From positions 9,838,001 to 9,902,000 of the forward strand of contig NZ_JASTWJ010000001.1 in NCBI RefSeq assembly GCF_030499515.1: a stretch of 64,000 bases of DNA, written 5' to 3'. The first letter of the stretch is position 1. Each line of letters begins with the position of its first letter. The translations under genes and the position numbers were made by a program. Below, in pieces: positions 23,181-32,033 of this stretch. Below the pieces are notes generated by a model, which was not told the DNA's origin, ran no database searches, and saw nothing but the letters and a program-made list of their open reading frames with translations. The stretch is from Streptomyces sp. DT2A-34 (GTDB taxonomy: Bacteria > Actinomycetota > Actinomycetes > Streptomycetales > Streptomycetaceae).

Positions 23181-24833
23181 ATGTCCGCGTCGCCGCTCGT
23201 GGGGTGGGACGACATCGCCGCCGTCGCGCCGGACGGACTCGCCGTTCTGGACTGCGTGGGCCGGTTCGTACGGCTGAACCCGGCGGCGGCCGCGCTGCTT
23301 CGGGCGGACACAGAGGGCGACCTCGTCGGTGCGCCGTCCCCGTTCACCCTGGTGGAGGGAGCCGCCGAGTGCCGCGCGGGGCTGCTGGAGGTCCGGTCGG
23401 ACGAGCAGGTGGCCCACTGGGAGCCCGCCCGGGGACCCCGACGTGAGTTCGCGTACCGCGCCCGCAGTCTGCCGGCCGACCCGAAGTTCACGGTGGTGTC
23501 GTTCCGCGACGTCACCGACGAATGGCACCGGCAGCGCAGGATCGCGGCGATCGCCCGGACGTCGATCGCACTGGCCTCGGAGGGCTCGCTCGGCTCCACA
23601 CTGGACGCTGTGGCCCAGCAGATCGTCCAGGCGGACGGCCTGGCCGGCGTGCAGATCCTCACCCTCGACAGCACCGGCCGGGAACTGCGGCTGATGGGCT
23701 CCGCGGGACTGCGCCACTGGGACGCGTTCCTCGACCGTCTGCTGGAGTGCCGTGACCGGGGCGCCCGGCTGTGCATGCTGGACACCCTGAAGGAACGCAG
23801 GCCGATCGTCGTCCCGCACCGGTGGGCCCAGATCCTCGAGGACCCGGCCTGGGAACCGCTGCACGCCTACCTCGGGGAGCTGAACTGGGACTCCTTCGTC
23901 AGTGTGCCGTTGATGGCGCGCGGTCGTCCCGAAGGGGTGCTGAACGCCTACTTCGCCCCCGGGCAGGAGATCGGGAGCCGGACACTGGAGTTCCTCGCCG
24001 CTATGGCGGAACAGGCCGCCTTCGCCGTCGACTACGCGATGCTGCTTCAGCGTGAGCGCGAGGGCGCCCGCCGCAACGAGCGTCAGCGCCTCGCCCGCGA
24101 CCTGCACGACTCGATCGTGCAGCAGGTGTTCTCCATCGGCATGCAGGCCAACGCCGTGGGAGTGCTGGGCGCGCGGGACGAAGCGGTGCCGGCGGAAGCG
24201 GTCCGCGCCTTCGCGGACGAGGTCGGGGCCCTCTCGCGAACCGTCCTCGCCGACCTGAGGGCCATGGTGCACGAACTGCGTCCCGCTTCCTCTCTCCGGC
24301 TCGGCCTTGAGGATGCGGTGACCACGCTCGTCAAAAGCACCGTGAACCGGACGGGCCTCAGCATCCGGCTGGAGTGCGGACAACAAGTGGACACGGTCGA
24401 ACCGGAACTGGCCGAGGACATGTACCGGATCGTCGGGGAGGCCATCCACAACGTGGTCAAGCACGCGGAGGCCACCACCGTCACCATCCGCCTCGCCGTA
24501 CACGACCACACCCTGACCGCCGCCATCCGCGACGACGGCCGCGGGATCACGGAATCCGGCGGGCGACGGGCCGCGCAGGAGAACGAGGACGGCGAGGCGG
24601 CCACTGCCACCCGACACCACGGCTACGGACTGAGGACCATGCGGGAAAGGACAGAGCGATGGGGCGGCAACATGAGGATCAGATCCGGCGCCAGGAGCGG
24701 CACGACCGTACGGGTCGTCATACCCCTTCCCGTACGAGTGCCGGAGTCGCCCCCGGGCTCGGAGGGATCAGGGAGCATCCCATCGGCGGTTCCGCTCAGG
24801 GAAACGGAGAACCCCGCCCGGTCCGGGTCCTGA
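23181..24833 (+). CDS. Sensor histidine kinase, PAS-GAF-HisKA_3 (NarL type)
   Basis: 550 residues. Residues 1-110 are PAS-like (VAPDGLAVLDCVGRFVRLNP). A GAF domain follows (TLDAVAQQIVQADGLAGVQI to AAMAEQAAFAVDYAML). The phosphoacceptor is in RLARDLHDSIVQQVFSIG, followed by the ATPase with EAIHNVVKHAEA (N box), IRDDGRGI (G1) and HGYGLRTMRERTERWGG (G2). There are no membrane segments, so it senses a cytoplasmic signal, possibly through the PAS/GAF ligand. The response regulator overlaps its 3' end. The last 40 residues after RVVIPLPVRVP look unconserved. Confidence 0.93.
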   Translation: MSASPLVGWDDIAAVAPDGLAVLDCVGRFVRLNPAAAALLRADTEGDLVGAPSPFTLVEGAAECRAGLLEVRSDEQVAHWEPARGPRREFAYRARSLPADPKFTVVSFRDVTDEWHRQRRIAAIARTSIALASEGSLGSTLDAVAQQIVQADGLAGVQILTLDSTGRELRLMGSAGLRHWDAFLDRLLECRDRGARLCMLDTLKERRPIVVPHRWAQILEDPAWEPLHAYLGELNWDSFVSVPLMARGRPEGVLNAYFAPGQEIGSRTLEFLAAMAEQAAFAVDYAMLLQREREGARRNERQRLARDLHDSIVQQVFSIGMQANAVGVLGARDEAVPAEAVRAFADEVGALSRTVLADLRAMVHELRPASSLRLGLEDAVTTLVKSTVNRTGLSIRLECGQQVDTVEPELAEDMYRIVGEAIHNVVKHAEATTVTIRLAVHDHTLTAAIRDDGRGITESGGRRAAQENEDGEAATATRHHGYGLRTMRERTERWGGNMRIRSGARSGTTVRVVIPLPVRVPESPPGSEGSGSIPSAVPLRETENPARSGS

Positions 24834-25468
24834 TCGTCGACGACCACGCCGTCGTACGCCGCGGAATCCGCGCCTATCTCGAAGTCCTGGACGACATGGA
24901 AGTGGCCGCGGAGGCAGCCGACGGCCAGGAGGCACTCACCAGGCTCGACGCGATGGCCGCTCACCAGGAACTGCCGGACGTGGTCCTGATTGACCTGCTC
25001 ATGCCCAAGATGGACGGGGCGACGGCGATCGGAGCGATCAAGCGGAGCCACCCTGGTCTCCGAGTTGTGGTGCTCACCAGCTTCGGCGAGATGGAACGCG
25101 TTCATGCGGCGCTCGCGCAGGGGGCCGCCGGCTACCTGCTCAAGGACGCCGACGCAAGTGAGGTGGTCGCCGCAATCCGCGCGGCCGCCCGGGGCGAGGT
25201 CTTCCTCGACCCCGCGGTGGCCAGAGGACTCACCCAGGAGATCGTTTCGCCGCCGACCGGGCTCGCCTCGCTCACCAGCCGGGAACGCGACGTCCTCGTC
25301 CTCGTCGCCGAGGGCCGGTCGAACCAGCAGATCGCCGACGAGTTGGTGATCAGCGAGCGCACCGCCCGCACCCACGTGAGCAACGTTCTGCGCAAACTCC
25401 GGCTCACTTCCCGCACCCAGGCCGCGTTGCTCGCGGTGCGGCAAGGACTGGTGCCCCCGAAGGGCTGA
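24659..25468 (+). CDS. LuxR/NarL-family response regulator
   Basis: The receiver domain starts at VRVLIVDDHAVVRRGIRAYL (near 24822), with the phosphoacceptor in VVLIDLLMPKMDG and the switch lysine in AGYLLKDADASE. The LuxR HTH is LTSRERDVLVLVAEGRSNQQ and IADELVISERTARTHVSNVL. The first usual start codon in frame is the ATG at 24659, which would add about 55 residues of poor composition, so translation may start at a CTG or another rare codon nearer 24820. The gene overlaps the kinase gene and forms a two-component pair with it. Targets are likely the nearby dehydrogenase or synthetase genes. Confidence 0.85.
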   Translation: MGRQHEDQIRRQERHDRTGRHTPSRTSAGVAPGLGGIREHPIGGSAQGNGEPRPVRVLIVDDHAVVRRGIRAYLEVLDDMEVAAEAADGQEALTRLDAMAAHQELPDVVLIDLLMPKMDGATAIGAIKRSHPGLRVVVLTSFGEMERVHAALAQGAAGYLLKDADASEVVAAIRAAARGEVFLDPAVARGLTQEIVSPPTGLASLTSRERDVLVLVAEGRSNQQIADELVISERTARTHVSNVLRKLRLTSRTQAALLAVRQGLVPPKG

Positions 25469-25611
25469 CCGCCCTGCCGACCGCGACGGATGTCCCGGAC
25501 CGGCCGGGACACAGGTCGGCCGCAGGTGCCGTCATCAGCGGGATCCTCACGGGCCCAGGCGTTCCTACGCTCAGGGGAGTCGCCCTATCGCCCCCAGTTC
25601 AGGAGGACAGC

Positions 25612-26523
25612 ATGCTCGACGGCAAAGTCGCCATTGTCACAGGTTCGGGCCGAGGCCTGGGACGTGCCTATGCTCGCGCGATGGCCGCGGCGGGTGCCGC
25701 CGTCGTCGTGAACGACCTGGACGCCGATGTGGCCACGGAGACGGTCGACCTGATCACGGACGAGGGCGGAACGGCCGTCGCCCATGTCGGTGCGGTCGGA
25801 GGTTCCGAGTTCGCCGACGCGCTGGTGCGGCGCGCGGTCGACGAGTTCGGCCGGCTGGACGTGATGGTCACCAACGCCGGTGCGCTGCGCGACCGGACCC
25901 TGCGCAACGCCACCGACGACGACTTCGACCTCGTCGTCAACAGCCATCTGCGCGGTACGTTCACCTGCGGTCGCGCGGCGGCTGCCCGCTTCCGCGAACA
26001 GGGCGAGGGCGGTCGGCTCATCCTGGTGGGATCACCGGCTGGGCAGCGCGCCAGCTTCGGCCAGACCGCGTACTCGGCGTCCAAGGGCGCGATCGTCGCG
26101 ATGACGCGCACCTGGGCGCTCGAGCTCGCGAAGATCGATGTCACCGTCAACGCCATCGTGCCGACCGCGCTGACCCGCATGGTGGCGACCATGCCCCGGG
26201 TCGGTGACCTCGTGGCGAAGGTCGATGCCGGGGAGCCCGTTCCCGACGCCATCCGGCGGCAGGGGCTGGGATCGCCGGAAGACGTGGCACCGGTGATCGT
26301 GTACCTCGCGTCCAAGGAGTCGGCCCACGTCACCGGACAGGCCATCGCGGCGGGAGGCGACCGGATCGCCCTGTGGACGCACCCCAGTGAGGTCGAGGAG
26401 CGGTTCGGGCAGGGCGGCTGGACCGCCGGATCGGTCGCGGAACTCTTCTCAGGCGCCTATGCGGACCGACTCCAGGACTTCAGGCCCACACCCCTCGATC
26501 TGGAAGCCGTTGAGGAGGCGTGA
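25612..26523 (+). CDS. SDR-family oxidoreductase
   Basis: 303 residues after an AGGAGG site. Seen: AIVTGSGRGLGRAYARAMAA (TGxGxGLG as in hydroxyacyl-CoA/MFE-type SDRs), VNDLDADVATETVDLI, VTNAGALRDRTLRNATDDDF, LVGSPAGQRASFGQTAYSAS with catalytic YSASK, and VTGQAIAAGGDRIALWTHPS. The RDR and AGGDRIALW features resemble 3-hydroxyacyl-CoA dehydrogenases of the peroxisomal MFE type. It may act on CoA thioesters made by the local synthetase. Monocistronic or linked to the kinase pair. Confidence 0.9.
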   Translation: MLDGKVAIVTGSGRGLGRAYARAMAAAGAAVVVNDLDADVATETVDLITDEGGTAVAHVGAVGGSEFADALVRRAVDEFGRLDVMVTNAGALRDRTLRNATDDDFDLVVNSHLRGTFTCGRAAAARFREQGEGGRLILVGSPAGQRASFGQTAYSASKGAIVAMTRTWALELAKIDVTVNAIVPTALTRMVATMPRVGDLVAKVDAGEPVPDAIRRQGLGSPEDVAPVIVYLASKESAHVTGQAIAAGGDRIALWTHPSEVEERFGQGGWTAGSVAELFSGAYADRLQDFRPTPLDLEAVEEA

Positions 26524-26577
26524 CGCGCACGCGGCCCCTCTTACGGCCCTCAGGTCCGTGCCAGGGGCAGTGGCTGC

Positions 26578-27369
26578 TCAGGTCTGCGGGACGGCGGCGA
26601 CGCGGGCGAAATCCGCGCTGATGTCTCCCGCGGTCTGCAACAGCAGCGGTAGATGCTCCTCGACAAGCCGCTCGACCGATGTTTCGGCCGCGTGGCAGTT
26701 GACGTTGAGTGCCGCGATGACCTGGCCGGAGCCGTCACGCAACGGGGCCGCGACCGACCGAATGCCGGGCGCCAGCTGTTGGTCCGTCAGCGCCCACCCA
26801 CGAGCCCGCACCTCGCGCAGGACCGCGTCGCGTTCGTCGGGGCTGGGCTGCCAGCACGGCGTCAGCCCCGAGCGTGAGGGTTCGGCGAGCACCTTTTCCA
26901 GCTCATCGGCCGGCAGTGCCGCCAGCAGTACCTTTCCCAGGGAGGTCTGCAGTGCCGGAAACCGCGTTCCGATCTGCACCGACAGGGTCACCAGCTTCGG
27001 GACGGCCACCCGGGCCACATAGATGATGTCCGATCCATCCAACTGAGCCACGGAGCACGACTCGTCGGTCCGCTCCACCAGCCGCTCCATGTGGGGCCGC
27101 GCGATGTCCCACAAGCCCATGGAGCGTACGTAGGCGACCCCGAGTTCGAGCACCCGGGGGGTCAGCGCGAACCCTGTCTCGCACGAGCGCACATAGCCGA
27201 GTTCCTCCAGAGTCAGCAGAATCCTCCGGGCGGTCGGCCTGGCGAGTCCGGTGGCGCCGGCGACCTGAGCCAGCGACATCCGCGGGTGCCCCGGCCGGAA
27301 CGCGGCGATGACTTCCAGCCCCCGCGCCAGTGCCTCGATGAAATCCGGTCCTGTTCCGTGGCGTGGCAC
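26578..27369 (-). CDS. IclR-family transcriptional regulator
   Basis: 263 residues. The N-terminal winged helix reads FIEALARGLEVIAAFRPGHP, MSLAQVAGATGLARPTARRI, LGYVRSCETGFALTPRVLEL. The C-terminal effector domain has CSVAQLDGSDIIYVARVAVP, LSVQIGTRFPALQTSLGKVL and VIAALNVNCHAAETSVERL. This is the PcaR/PobR-like IclR branch found with aromatic catabolic genes. It is divergent from an aldehyde dehydrogenase gene, with two related inverted repeats in between, so it probably controls that gene and itself. Confidence 0.93.
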   Translation of the reverse strand: MPRHGTGPDFIEALARGLEVIAAFRPGHPRMSLAQVAGATGLARPTARRILLTLEELGYVRSCETGFALTPRVLELGVAYVRSMGLWDIARPHMERLVERTDESCSVAQLDGSDIIYVARVAVPKLVTLSVQIGTRFPALQTSLGKVLLAALPADELEKVLAEPSRSGLTPCWQPSPDERDAVLREVRARGWALTDQQLAPGIRSVAAPLRDGSGQVIAALNVNCHAAETSVERLVEEHLPLLLQTAGDISADFARVAAVPQT

Positions 27370-27400
27370 GTGGCTCCTCGGCTGCGGTCGGGGTGGTCTC

Positions 27401-27525
27401 TGACCGGTCAGCCTAACGTGTGTCCGTGATGCGGACAGCGGTGCCTGCGAGGCTTCCGCATCCGGGGGTTGGGACGGTCAATTGTCCAAAGTGACCCTGA
27501 TCCCACCATGTCCGCCATGCGGATG
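27401..27525. promoter_or_regulatory. IclR operator candidates upstream of aldehyde dehydrogenase
   Basis: TGTCCG-TGATG-CGGACA (27421-27437) is a perfect inverted repeat; TGTCCG-CCATG-CGGATG (27509-27525) is its near copy with the same spacer length. A further half-site TTGTCCGC follows at 27528, and TGACCGGTCA (27401-27410) is another perfect palindrome. All lie between the divergent IclR gene and the dehydrogenase. Confidence 0.7.
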
Positions 27526-27588
27526 ATTGTCCGCCAGGCGTCGCAAGGCCTTCTTTCCCGCGCTTCTTATTCCTTCCTGGAGAGTCGC

Positions 27589-29070
27589 ATGTCCGAAAGA
27601 ATCCATACAGCACCGCAGGAGACCGGGGCGGCGCCCGTCCGGACCGGACTGCTCATCGACGGCAAGACCGTCGAGACCGAGGAGTGGACGGCCGTCCGCA
27701 ACCCCGCCGCCCCCGACCTGGTCGTCGGCCACGCAGCCGCGGCGACCCCCGAGCAAGCCCGCGCGGCAGTCGCGGCCGCGGATGCCGCGTTCCCCGCCTG
27801 GGCCGCGATGCCCGTCCGTAGGCGAGCGGAGATCATCAGTGAGGCGCTCACGCTGCTCGACGGCAGTGAGGCCGAGCGTGCGGCCTTGATGACCCGCGAG
27901 AACGGCAAGATCTCCTTCGAGAGCCAGGTTGAGATGGGGGTCTTCGTGGCCCGCACCCGGGCGGCGATCGACCTGGTCGACTCCCTGGACCAGGTGCGGC
28001 GTCTCGACGGCCCGCCGCTGACCTCGTACATCCACCGCCTCCCCATGGGCGTGGTCACCGTCATCGTGCCGTTCAACTGGCCGATCGCGATCCTCGGAGC
28101 GAGCCTGCCGTACGCGCTGCTTGCCGGGAACACGGCCGTGGTCAAGCCCCCGCCCACCGTGCCGCTGGCTATGGTGCGCACGCTGGAGCTGTTCGCCGCA
28201 GGGCTCCCGGCCGGGGTGCTGAACGTCGTGACGGGCAGCAACGAAGCGGTCGCCCCGCTGCTCACCGACCCTCGCGTACGGAAGATCGTCTTCACCGGCA
28301 GCACGGCCGCCGGCAAGCACATCATGGCCGCCGCCGCACAGAACCTCGCTTCGGTGACGCTCGAACTCGGCGGCAACGACCCCGCGATCGTCCTCGACGA
28401 CGCCGTACTGGACCAGGAGCACATCGGACGGCTCGTCCAGGGCGCCTTCCTGACGAGCGGCCAGGTCTGCATGGCCGTCAAGCGGGTGTACGTCCACCGC
28501 TCCCGCTACGACGAACTCGTCGACGCGCTCTCCTCCGCCCTCGACACCCAGCGTGTGGGGCCCGGAGACGATCCTGCCTCGACCATGGGCCCCCTCAACA
28601 GCGCCGCCCAGCGCGACAAGGTGGCGGCCATGCTCGCCCAGGCGGCCGGAGCCGGAGCCGAGGTGCGTGAACTGGGCACCCTGGCCCCCGGCGCGGCCAC
28701 CTCCAAGGGCCACTTCCTGCGCCCCACCCTCGTCCTCGATCCGGACACCGGCCTGCGGATCGTCACCGAGGAACAGTTCGGCCCCACCCTGCCGATCCTG
28801 CCCTTCGACGGCGTCGACTCCGTACTGCACCATGTCAACAACGACTGGTCGGGACTGTGCTCCTCGGTCTGGAGCGCCGATGCCGCCCGCGCGGCAGCCC
28901 TCGCGGAACGACTGCGTACCGGCACCACCTGGATCAACCACGCCAACGCCGTTGCGTGCGACGACCGGGCTCCGTTCGGCGGCTTCCGGCAGAGCGGTAT
29001 CGGACGCGAGATGGGCCCCGAGGGTCTGCTCTCCTTCACCGAAGCGCACACCATCACGACGCACGGATAG
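27589..29070 (+). CDS. Aldehyde dehydrogenase (NAD(P)-dependent)
   Basis: 493 residues from the ATG at 27589 with GGAGAG upstream. Family landmarks: VIVPFNWPIAILGASLPYAL, VKPPPTVPLAMVRTLEL, IVFTGSTAAGKHIMAAAAQN, catalytic glutamate in VTLELGGNDPAIVLDD, catalytic cysteine in LTSGQVCMAVKRVYVHRSRY, and FGGFRQSGIGREMGPEGLLS. It oxidises an aldehyde to the acid in the cytoplasm. The divergent IclR gene and its operator-like repeats suggest substrate-induced expression. The aldehyde is unknown; a benzaldehyde-type substrate is plausible from the region. Confidence 0.93.
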   Translation: MSERIHTAPQETGAAPVRTGLLIDGKTVETEEWTAVRNPAAPDLVVGHAAAATPEQARAAVAAADAAFPAWAAMPVRRRAEIISEALTLLDGSEAERAALMTRENGKISFESQVEMGVFVARTRAAIDLVDSLDQVRRLDGPPLTSYIHRLPMGVVTVIVPFNWPIAILGASLPYALLAGNTAVVKPPPTVPLAMVRTLELFAAGLPAGVLNVVTGSNEAVAPLLTDPRVRKIVFTGSTAAGKHIMAAAAQNLASVTLELGGNDPAIVLDDAVLDQEHIGRLVQGAFLTSGQVCMAVKRVYVHRSRYDELVDALSSALDTQRVGPGDDPASTMGPLNSAAQRDKVAAMLAQAAGAGAEVRELGTLAPGAATSKGHFLRPTLVLDPDTGLRIVTEEQFGPTLPILPFDGVDSVLHHVNNDWSGLCSSVWSADAARAAALAERLRTGTTWINHANAVACDDRAPFGGFRQSGIGREMGPEGLLSFTEAHTITTHG

Positions 29071-29077
29071 AAACTGC

Positions 29078-29128
29078 GAGCACGGCTGGACCCCGCCCGC
29101 TTCGAGCGGACAGGGGCCAGCCGTGCTC
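29078..29128. terminator. Bidirectional terminator between convergent genes
   Basis: GAGCACGGCTGG (29078-29089) pairs perfectly with CCAGCCGTGCTC (29117-29128). The 27-base interior can add a second stem (CCCCGCCCGC with GCGGACAGGGG). It lies between the dehydrogenase stop and the convergent secreted protein gene. Confidence 0.85.
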
Positions 29129-29138
29129 CGGCCGTACG

Positions 29139-30083
29139 TCACACCAACGGCACGGACACCGCGTTGTAAGGGGTGTTCTCATCCCGGTCCGGCGTGGTGA
29201 AGCGGGAGTTGGGGAGGTACAGCCGACCCTGGTAGGCGGCGGCCGTGGTGGGCAGGTCGAAGCGGTCGTCCCTGATCACCCCGACCGCGGTGCCCCTTGT
29301 GCCCGACCGGTTGAGCCGGATCACGTCCACCTGGTTGGGGTTGGGCTGGACGACGTAGAGGGTGCGGCCGACGAGTACGAGCCCGTCGCCGCTGGGCAGT
29401 GTGGTGTCACCCAGGTCTACCTTGCGGGCTACGCCGGTGCGGGGGTTGACGCGCATCAGCGAACCGCCGTCCACGGCCGCGTTGGTGACAAGCAGGGCGC
29501 TGCCGTCGGGGGTGAGCGAGATGCCGTTGGACGTGAAACCGGACTGCACCCAGTCACCGCTCAGCGTAAGGCTCTCCGGGGCGCCGATGCGGCCCTGCCT
29601 GCCCAGGGGCAGCTTGAACAGCTGTGCGCTGAACGACTCGGTGAACCATGCGGCGTCGCGGGTGAGCAGGACGTCGTTGACGAAACTGTTCTCTCCGGCG
29701 ACGACGTGGTTGGCGAGCAGCGCACCACTGTGGGCGTCGACGACCCGCAGTTCACCACTGCTGCCGCCCGCCAGGAACAGCCGCCCCCAGGAGTCGGCCT
29801 TCAGCCCGACCGTCATGCGTCCCAGGCCGCGGTGGACCACCTTGCCCTTGCCGTTCGTGAGGTTCACCCGGTACACGCCGCCGGTGGCGATCGATCCGAA
29901 GTAGGCGTACGGCCCGGAGCCGATCGCGACTCCCTCCGGCCCCCACCCGTTGGGCAGCGAGAACTCCATGGGCCAGGACCTGGCGGTGCCCGGGGCAGCC
30001 TGTGCCGTACCACCGATCAGTGCCGTCGCCCCCAGCGCGATGCCCGCGCCGAGAATCTGCCTGCGTGCGAGAGAACTTGTCAT
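29139..30083 (-). CDS. Exported SMP-30/gluconolactonase-like beta-propeller protein
   Basis: 314 residues. The first 29 residues (SLARRQILGAGIALGATALI, then GGTAQAAPG) look like a Tat or Sec export signal with a twin arginine. The rest has propeller-like repeats: GWGPEGVAIGSGPYAYFGSI, GLKADSWGRLFLAGGSSGEL, VNDVLLTRDAAWFTESFSAQ, GISLTPDGSALLVTNAAVDG, DGLVLVGRTLYVVQPNPNQV. This is the superoxide-dismutase-like/SMP-30 propeller type common among Streptomyces exported proteins. Catalytic metal residues are not obvious, so an enzymatic role is uncertain. The start at 30083 was chosen for the signal peptide. Confidence 0.82.
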   Translation of the reverse strand: MTSSLARRQILGAGIALGATALIGGTAQAAPGTARSWPMEFSLPNGWGPEGVAIGSGPYAYFGSIATGGVYRVNLTNGKGKVVHRGLGRMTVGLKADSWGRLFLAGGSSGELRVVDAHSGALLANHVVAGENSFVNDVLLTRDAAWFTESFSAQLFKLPLGRQGRIGAPESLTLSGDWVQSGFTSNGISLTPDGSALLVTNAAVDGGSLMRVNPRTGVARKVDLGDTTLPSGDGLVLVGRTLYVVQPNPNQVDVIRLNRSGTRGTAVGVIRDDRFDLPTTAAAYQGRLYLPNSRFTTPDRDENTPYNAVSVPLV

Positions 30084-30462
30084 CGATCGTCCTTCCACGG
30101 AAAACAAGACGGGCCGTGCCGTTCCGGCTGGGCGCCCTGGAGTCAATTATTGATAGTTCAAGTAGATGGCCACAGCGACGAATGTCCTGACTCTCAGACT
30201 CCCTTCGTCCCATCGGAGGGAAAGCGGCCGGATCGGTGCGAGCCCGGACCGTGAAGGCGGACCACTCGACACCAGACCGACCTCGCAAGGCCGAACGTCG
30301 CGCACGAGATACGTCATTCGTCCTTACTTCCGGCGCTCGCCTCCCGGCTCTCTGTCCAGGCCGTCACCGCTGGGCCATCATCCGAAAACCTGCCGGCCGC
30401 AGTGGCGCGACCGGCGTGAGCACGGTGACGGCCGCGCGCCGCACCGGGAGGGCGAGCGGGCC
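30084..30462. other. Divergent promoter region, no gene
   Basis: 379 bases between the exported propeller gene (minus) and the next aldehyde dehydrogenase (plus). I see no convincing ORF, hairpin or palindrome beyond short repeats. The open frame that enters from 30166 is an in-frame extension of the dehydrogenase without a family match. Confidence 0.5.
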
Positions 30463-31923
30463 ATGAGCGTGCAGCGACCGCACATCGAACCGGGCAGGCT
30501 GTTCATCGGCGGAGAGTGGCGGGACGCGGAGTCCAAGGAGCGGCGCGACGTCGTCGACCCGTCCACCGGCAAAGTCGTCACCACGGTCGCGGAGGCCGAC
30601 GGGGCGGATGTCGCCGCCGCGGTGGCCGCCGCCCGCGAGGCCTTCGACACGGGGCCCTGGCCCCGGACACCGGCCCGCGAGCGCGCCCGCGTGCTGCACC
30701 GGGTGGCCGATCTGGTGCGCGAACGGGCGGACGAGCTCGCCGCCGTGGAGAGCCTCGACGTCGGCAAGCCCGTCTCGTTCAGCCGGGGGGTGGACGTGGA
30801 GACCGTGGCCGAGACGTACGAGTACTACTCGGCGCAGGCGCAGAGCCTCGACGGAGCCACGCGGCAGGTCGCCATACCCGCCCACGCCTACACCTGCAGG
30901 GAACCCATCGGCGTGGTGGGAGCGATCACCCCGTTCAACTTCCCGTTGATCCTGAGCACGTCGAAGTTCGCCCCCGCCCTGGCGGCCGGCAACACCATCG
31001 TCCACAAACCGGCCGACGAGACCCCCCTCAGCGCGCTGCTGATGGCGGAGATCCTCGCCGACGCCGGCGTTCCCGCGGGAGTGGTGAACGTCGTCACCGG
31101 CAGCGGCCCCGTCCTGGGCGAGGCACTGGTGCGTCATCCGGGCGTCGACAAGATCGCCTTCACCGGGTCGACGAGGGTCGGCCGCCTGGCGGCGAGCATG
31201 GCCGGCGAACAACTCAAGCCCGTCACCATGGAGTTGGGCGGCAACGCGCCGCACATCGTCTTCGAGGACGCCGACGTCGGGAAGGCGATCGGCGCGATCA
31301 TCAAGGCCTTCGTCTTCAACACCGGGCAGTTCTGCATGGGCGGACCCCGGCTGCTGGTCCACCGGTCCCTGTACGACACCACGCTGGGCATCCTCGCCGA
31401 CGCGGTTCCGGCCGTCCCCGTCGGCGACCCCTTCGACCCGGCCACCGTCGTCGGGCCGATGGCCGGCGAGCGGCACGTGGAGAACGTCGAGCGCTTTGTG
31501 AAAGCGGCCGTCGAGGACGGCGGCCGCATCGTCGTCGGCGGCGAGCGCCTGGAACTCAACGGCGGTTACTACTTCAAGCCCACCGTCATCGCCGGCCTGG
31601 ACAACGACGCCCGCACCGTCCAGGAGGAGATCTTCGGCCCGGTGCTGACGGTTCAGCCCTTCGACACCGAGGAAGAGGCGATCGCGCTGGCGAACAGCAC
31701 GCCGTACGGACTCGCCGCCGGTCTGCAGACCTCCGACCTGGCGCGCGCCCACCGCGTCGCCGCGCGACTGGACGCCGGCATCGTCTGGGTCAACGACTGG
31801 GCCATGCTCGATCCCGCCGTGCCCTTCGGCGGCGTCAAGCAGTCCGGCTACGGACGTGAATCCGGGCCGGAGGCGCTGGAGGCGTACACGAGGACCAAGT
31901 CGGTCGTCATTTCCCTCGTCTGA
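30463..31923 (+). CDS. Aldehyde dehydrogenase, betaine/lactaldehyde type
   Basis: 486 residues from MSVQRPHIEPGRLFIGGEWR; the longer frame upstream lacks similarity. Landmarks: VVGAITPFNFPLILSTSKFA, VHKPADETPLSALLMAEIL, IAFTGSTRVGRLAASMAGEQ, VTMELGGNAPHIVFEDADV (catalytic Glu), NTGQFCMGGPRLLVHRSLY (catalytic Cys), EEIFGPVLTVQPFDTEEEAI and VPFGGVKQSGYGRESGPEAL. A cytoplasmic NAD(P)-dependent aldehyde oxidiser of the betaine aldehyde/4-aminobutyraldehyde-like group. The two dehydrogenases in this region differ clearly, so they are not a recent duplication. Confidence 0.93.
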   Translation: MSVQRPHIEPGRLFIGGEWRDAESKERRDVVDPSTGKVVTTVAEADGADVAAAVAAAREAFDTGPWPRTPARERARVLHRVADLVRERADELAAVESLDVGKPVSFSRGVDVETVAETYEYYSAQAQSLDGATRQVAIPAHAYTCREPIGVVGAITPFNFPLILSTSKFAPALAAGNTIVHKPADETPLSALLMAEILADAGVPAGVVNVVTGSGPVLGEALVRHPGVDKIAFTGSTRVGRLAASMAGEQLKPVTMELGGNAPHIVFEDADVGKAIGAIIKAFVFNTGQFCMGGPRLLVHRSLYDTTLGILADAVPAVPVGDPFDPATVVGPMAGERHVENVERFVKAAVEDGGRIVVGGERLELNGGYYFKPTVIAGLDNDARTVQEEIFGPVLTVQPFDTEEEAIALANSTPYGLAAGLQTSDLARAHRVAARLDAGIVWVNDWAMLDPAVPFGGVKQSGYGRESGPEALEAYTRTKSVVISLV

Positions 31924-31984
31924 TCCCTCGTCTGCCCCCTCGACAGGGCCCGCTCCGAGCGCCCGGTCGCCGCCGGCGGGCCCT

Positions 31985-32003
31985 CCCGGCCGGATTGGCC
32001 GGG
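31985..32003 (+). terminator. Hairpin downstream of aldehyde dehydrogenase
   Basis: CCCGGCC (31985-31991) and GGCCGGG (31997-32003) form a perfect 7-bp stem with a 5-base loop, 60 bases after the dehydrogenase stop codon. Confidence 0.6.
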
Positions 32004-32015
32004 CGAACTCCGTCC

Positions 32016-32033
32016 CCGGCTCTTAAGAGCCGG
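32016..32033. other. Palindrome CCGGCTCTT-AAGAGCCGG, possible IS605-type end relic
   Basis: An 18-base perfect palindrome. On the minus strand it is followed by GGGGACGGAGTT, which resembles the order stem-GAGGATGTCAA at the right end of the TnpB element at 7.6 kb. It may be a transposon-end relic or a terminator. Confidence 0.4.

Noticed and set aside
23124..24620. A 498-codon antisense ORF opposite the histidine kinase
   Set aside because: It mirrors third-position GC bias of the kinase; no domain, signal or ribosome site.
27478..29142. A 554-codon antisense ORF opposite the first aldehyde dehydrogenase
   Set aside because: Shadow of a textbook dehydrogenase; composition is not protein-like.
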